Below, piece by piece: positions 61,498 through 64,000 of a stretch of 64,000 bases of DNA (positions within the stretch are counted from its first letter, which is position 1; every line of letters begins with the position of its first letter). The notes beneath the pieces are model-generated. The model did no database searches. It was not told the DNA's origin and saw only the letters and a program-made list of their open reading frames with translations. Source of the DNA: Anderseniella sp963787895 (GTDB lineage: Bacteria; Pseudomonadota; Alphaproteobacteria; Rhizobiales; Aestuariivirgaceae); assembly GCA_963787895.1 (NCBI GenBank), contig CAWBEX010000007.1:880186-944185 (forward strand). The letters are read 5' to 3'. A program made the position numbers and the translations under genes.

Positions 61498-61688
61498 CTT
61501 GTCAGCTGACGCCGCAAAGACGTTGAGAATGCGTGGCTTTTCGCGCGCCAAACTGCATGAGTGCCGATTATTTCTAAGCCGCCACGACCGCTATCGGATA
61601 ACAAGCACAAGCGTCTGGTGCGCGGCAGATGGGCGTCTTTTTCTGAAAATCCTGTGACAATCAACCTTGCCGAGGAGAGTTGTGCCGA

Positions 61689-63548
61689 ATGGAACAAGAA
61701 AGCGCTGACCGGCTAAAGTTAGCTCTTATACTTATTGCAGTTACCGGCCTAATGTCGGGCATTGCCTTACATTTCGAAGGCAATGCCGATCTGGCTGACA
61801 TCGCCTGGGTCGTCGCGGTCATTCCGGTGCTGGTGGCCCTTCTGGTGGAGATACTGCGCAGCCTGTGGCAGGGCGAAGTCGGGCTCGACATTGTCGCCGC
61901 GCTGTCGATGACGGCAGCGCTTGTGTTCGACGAAACGCTGGCGGCAGCCGTCGTCGCCGTAATGTATTCCGGTGGGACCTTTCTCGAAAGCTTTGCCGAG
62001 GGCCGTGCCCGGCGCGAGATGCACGCCCTCTTGTCGCGTGTGCCCCGAACCGCAACCCGGCACAGGAACGGCGGCCTCGAGGAGGTGCCGCTGGGTGACA
62101 TCGAACCGGGTGACATGTTGCTGATCCGGCAGGGCGATGTGGTGCCGGTGGATGGCTCGGTTGCGTCAGATGGTGCCTTCGTTGATACCTCGGCCCTAAC
62201 CGGTGAATCGCTACCAGCGCGCCTGTCCCGCGGGACAGAGGCCATGAGCGGTTCGACCAACGCGGGCGAGCCGTTCGACCTGACCGCGACGCGCCTTGCC
62301 AAGGAAAGCACCTATGCCGGGATTGTGCGCCTGGTCGAGGAAGCACAGCGCTCCAAGGCGCCGATGGCGCGGCTGGCAGATCGCTGGTCGTTGGGTTTTC
62401 TGGCCGTGACTGTCGCCATCGCCTTTGCCGCATGGTGGTTCACGGGCGATCCGATACGGGCTGTGGCGGTCCTGGTCGTGGCGACGCCTTGTCCGCTGAT
62501 CCTGGCCGTGCCGGTCGCTCTGGTCGCAGGCCTTTCACGCGCGGCGCATTTCGGCGTTTTGATCAAGGGCGCAGGGGCCCTTGAGACGATGGCGCGGATC
62601 CGGACCCTTATACTCGACAAGACCGGCACCCTGACGGATGGGCGACCGCAGATCGTCTCGATCGATAGCCACGACGGCATGGGCGAAGACCATATTCTTC
62701 GTCTCGCTGCGGCACTCGATCAGGCATCGAAACACCCCGTTGCGCAGGCCATCGTCGCGGCGGCTAAGGCGCGTGGCCTCCCGCTTCCAGTGCCCTCCGA
62801 GGTGGCGGAGATCCCGGGCGAAGGGGTCGTTGGGAGCGTCGAAGAACACAAGGTTTTTGTTGGCGGCGACGACTTTGTAGCGCGACGTGTTGGACGGTCG
62901 TCTGGCAACCATCCGGCGCTTGCTGCGGGCTCTGTCATCGTTGCCGTGGCAGTCGATGACCATATGGCGGGTCATCTTGTCATGGCAGATCCCCTGCGAG
63001 AGGGCGCAGGCGCGATGCTTGCCGGACTGCGCCGGGAAGGGATCGAGCGCATTCTGTTGGCGACTGGCGACCGGGCCGCGGTGGCGGAGCACGTGACCGA
63101 GGGCCTTGGTCTCGACGGGCTTCGGGCAGGCCTGTCGCCCGACCAAAAGGTTCTGTTGGTCCTGACTGAGCGAAAGAACGGCCCTGTGATGATGGTCGGT
63201 GATGGCGTCAACGACGCGCCTGCACTCGCTGCCTCGGATGTGGGTGTAGCGATGGGTGCCCGGGGTGCCGCCGCCTCGGCAGAGGCAGCCGACGTCGTGT
63301 TGCTGGTCGATCAGATCGATCGGCTCAGGTCGGGGATCGAAATCGCCCGTCGCTCCCGCCGCATCGCCGTTGAAAGCGTTGTTGCAGGGATCGGCTTGTC
63401 AGTTGCGGGTATGATCGCTGCGGCCTTAGGATACCTGACACCGGTTCAGGGGGCGCTGCTCCAGGAGGTGATCGACGTGGCCGTCATCCTGAATGCACTG
63501 CGCGCACTACGAATTGTACCGCATGACCCAATGACTTCGGAGAAGTAG
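61689..63548 (+). CDS. heavy-metal P1B-type ATPase without N-terminal metal-binding domain
   Basis: About 619 residues. All P-type motifs are present: TGES, the phosphorylation site LDKTGTLTD, SKHPVAQAI and GDGVNDAP. The transmembrane metal motif reads ATPCPLILAVPVAL (TPC rather than CPC). TPC is known from a P1B-5-like group (for example Nia of Sinorhizobium) that handles Ni or Fe. The protein begins directly at the first membrane helix; no HMA domain and no C-terminal hemerythrin domain are seen. ATG 61689 lies behind GAGGAGAG; an in-frame TTG is at 61680. The gene is more GC-rich than the FNT gene beside it. Confidence 0.92.
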   Translation: MEQESADRLKLALILIAVTGLMSGIALHFEGNADLADIAWVVAVIPVLVALLVEILRSLWQGEVGLDIVAALSMTAALVFDETLAAAVVAVMYSGGTFLESFAEGRARREMHALLSRVPRTATRHRNGGLEEVPLGDIEPGDMLLIRQGDVVPVDGSVASDGAFVDTSALTGESLPARLSRGTEAMSGSTNAGEPFDLTATRLAKESTYAGIVRLVEEAQRSKAPMARLADRWSLGFLAVTVAIAFAAWWFTGDPIRAVAVLVVATPCPLILAVPVALVAGLSRAAHFGVLIKGAGALETMARIRTLILDKTGTLTDGRPQIVSIDSHDGMGEDHILRLAAALDQASKHPVAQAIVAAAKARGLPLPVPSEVAEIPGEGVVGSVEEHKVFVGGDDFVARRVGRSSGNHPALAAGSVIVAVAVDDHMAGHLVMADPLREGAGAMLAGLRREGIERILLATGDRAAVAEHVTEGLGLDGLRAGLSPDQKVLLVLTERKNGPVMMVGDGVNDAPALAASDVGVAMGARGAAASAEAADVVLLVDQIDRLRSGIEIARRSRRIAVESVVAGIGLSVAGMIAAALGYLTPVQGALLQEVIDVAVILNALRALRIVPHDPMTSEK

Positions 63549-64000
63549 CTCGGCATTGATTCTCCTGGCGGACTGTTTTCCACTCTTGTGTCTGTTTTCG
63601 CGGCAATCACACCCTAGACCAAACGAAAGACATGTTGACCGCAAGGACATCTTACTCACGCAAAGTAGACCTTTGAGATCGGCGCAGCGAAGGTCGGCTC
63701 TCCGCCCAAATTGACGGTGGCGCTAACGGCCCAGAGCCGACATTAGGCCATCATTTCCGACGCAGCGGTGCGGCCAATCATTCCGGACATTCGCTGCAGG
63801 AGCGAAGTGCAAGGTATTGTGGACGACCGCAATGCGGACAAAGTTGCCGTGGTTTTTTCGATCACCAATGACAGCTTCGCGACTCTAAGCAGACAATTCA
63901 TCGACACTCCTGCGGCATTTGACTTTTCTATATAATGAGTGAAGGTCAGGGACTTGCGTTCTATCTCATCTCTGATCTCGTATGCTGTAGAGATTGTCGA
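63549..64000. other. 452-bp window end without a supported gene
   Basis: This stretch holds repeat copy B and its inverted end, then AT-richer DNA. A frame opening at ATG 63935 (MSEGQGLAFYLIS...) runs off the window and is too short to judge. Nothing else is supported. Confidence 0.5.
63684..63743 (+). repeat. dispersed 60-bp repeat, copy B
   Basis: The second copy of the 60-bp unit at 60285-60344, same orientation, 54 of 60 identical. GGACATTCGCTGC at 63785-63797 is an imperfect inverted copy of the unit's left end (12 of 15 over the terminal 15 bases), so 63684-63797 may be a 114-bp MITE-like element. Confidence 0.85.

Noticed and set aside
63919..63936. A TTGAC / TATAAT promoter near the window end
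   Set aside because: The two boxes are only 7 bp apart, too close for sigma-70, and the downstream frame leaves the window after 22 codons.

Overview
The window is a 64 kb piece of a chromosome from an alphaproteobacterium, most likely a Hyphomicrobiales-type organism. The pointers are: an NDUFA12-type complex I accessory gene beside mlaD, DUF2155, aat, accBC and aroQ; RNase E with a long acidic insert in its S1 region; bactofilin beside an M23 peptidase; a bcp / AsmA-like / tyrS / anmK cluster; and an IscR-led suf operon. GC is fairly high throughout. I found no rRNA, tRNA or CRISPR array. The species assignment is inference from gene content only.

Layout. 1-4.3 kb: end of a PepSY-like gene, a cytochrome b561-type protein, a membrane-tethered LuxR regulator, an epoxide hydrolase, a DMT transporter and a DUF1127 protein. 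4.3-9.8 kb: metabolic and transport genes, mostly on the minus strand (CDF metal transporter, SHMT-like PLP enzyme, SDR, second DMT transporter, DM13 protein, histidine phosphatase). 9.8-13.1 kb: an MlaF-like ATPase divergent from NDUFA12 - mlaD - methyltransferase - DUF2155; the last three overlap start to stop. 13.1-22.5 kb: secreted small proteins, aat, pentapeptide-repeat protein, a nucleotide cyclase, accC-accB-aroQ, a DsbA-like thiol oxidoreductase with a clear terminator, and an M48 protease. 22.7-28.5 kb: aminotransferase, LysE-type exporter, ClpP-fold membrane protein, and rne with a long leader. 28.5-36.3 kb: cell-envelope genes (amidase, PBP1A), prfB with its programmed frameshift, bactofilin and M23 peptidase. 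36.5-43.1 kb: bcp, AsmA-like, tyrS, anmK. 43.2-46.4 kb: cyclase-TolB-TPR protein, small membrane protein, alpha/beta hydrolase.

46.5-55.1 kb is the Fe-S assembly operon: iscR, a NifS/IscS-like desulfurase, sufB, two uncharacterised small genes, sufC, sufD, a VOC protein, sufS, sufT and a SufA-type carrier. Its promoter carries an IscR type-1-like site on the -35 box and an Irr-box-like palindrome just after the -10 box. This is the most informative regulatory region here. 55.5-59.9 kb is a minus-strand phosphonate-type ABC importer (phnD, phnC, two phnE genes) ending in a HAD-IIA hydrolase; the second phnE carries a frameshift. 60.2-63.8 kb looks like an accessory cassette: a formate/nitrite-type channel and a heavy-metal P1B ATPase without an N-terminal metal-binding domain, flanked by two copies of a 60-bp dispersed repeat.

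Nothing here can be called a proven new system. The best candidates for new biology are the three extra genes embedded in the suf operon, the PhnCDE-HAD uptake unit, and the repeat-flanked FNT/P1B-ATPase cassette.
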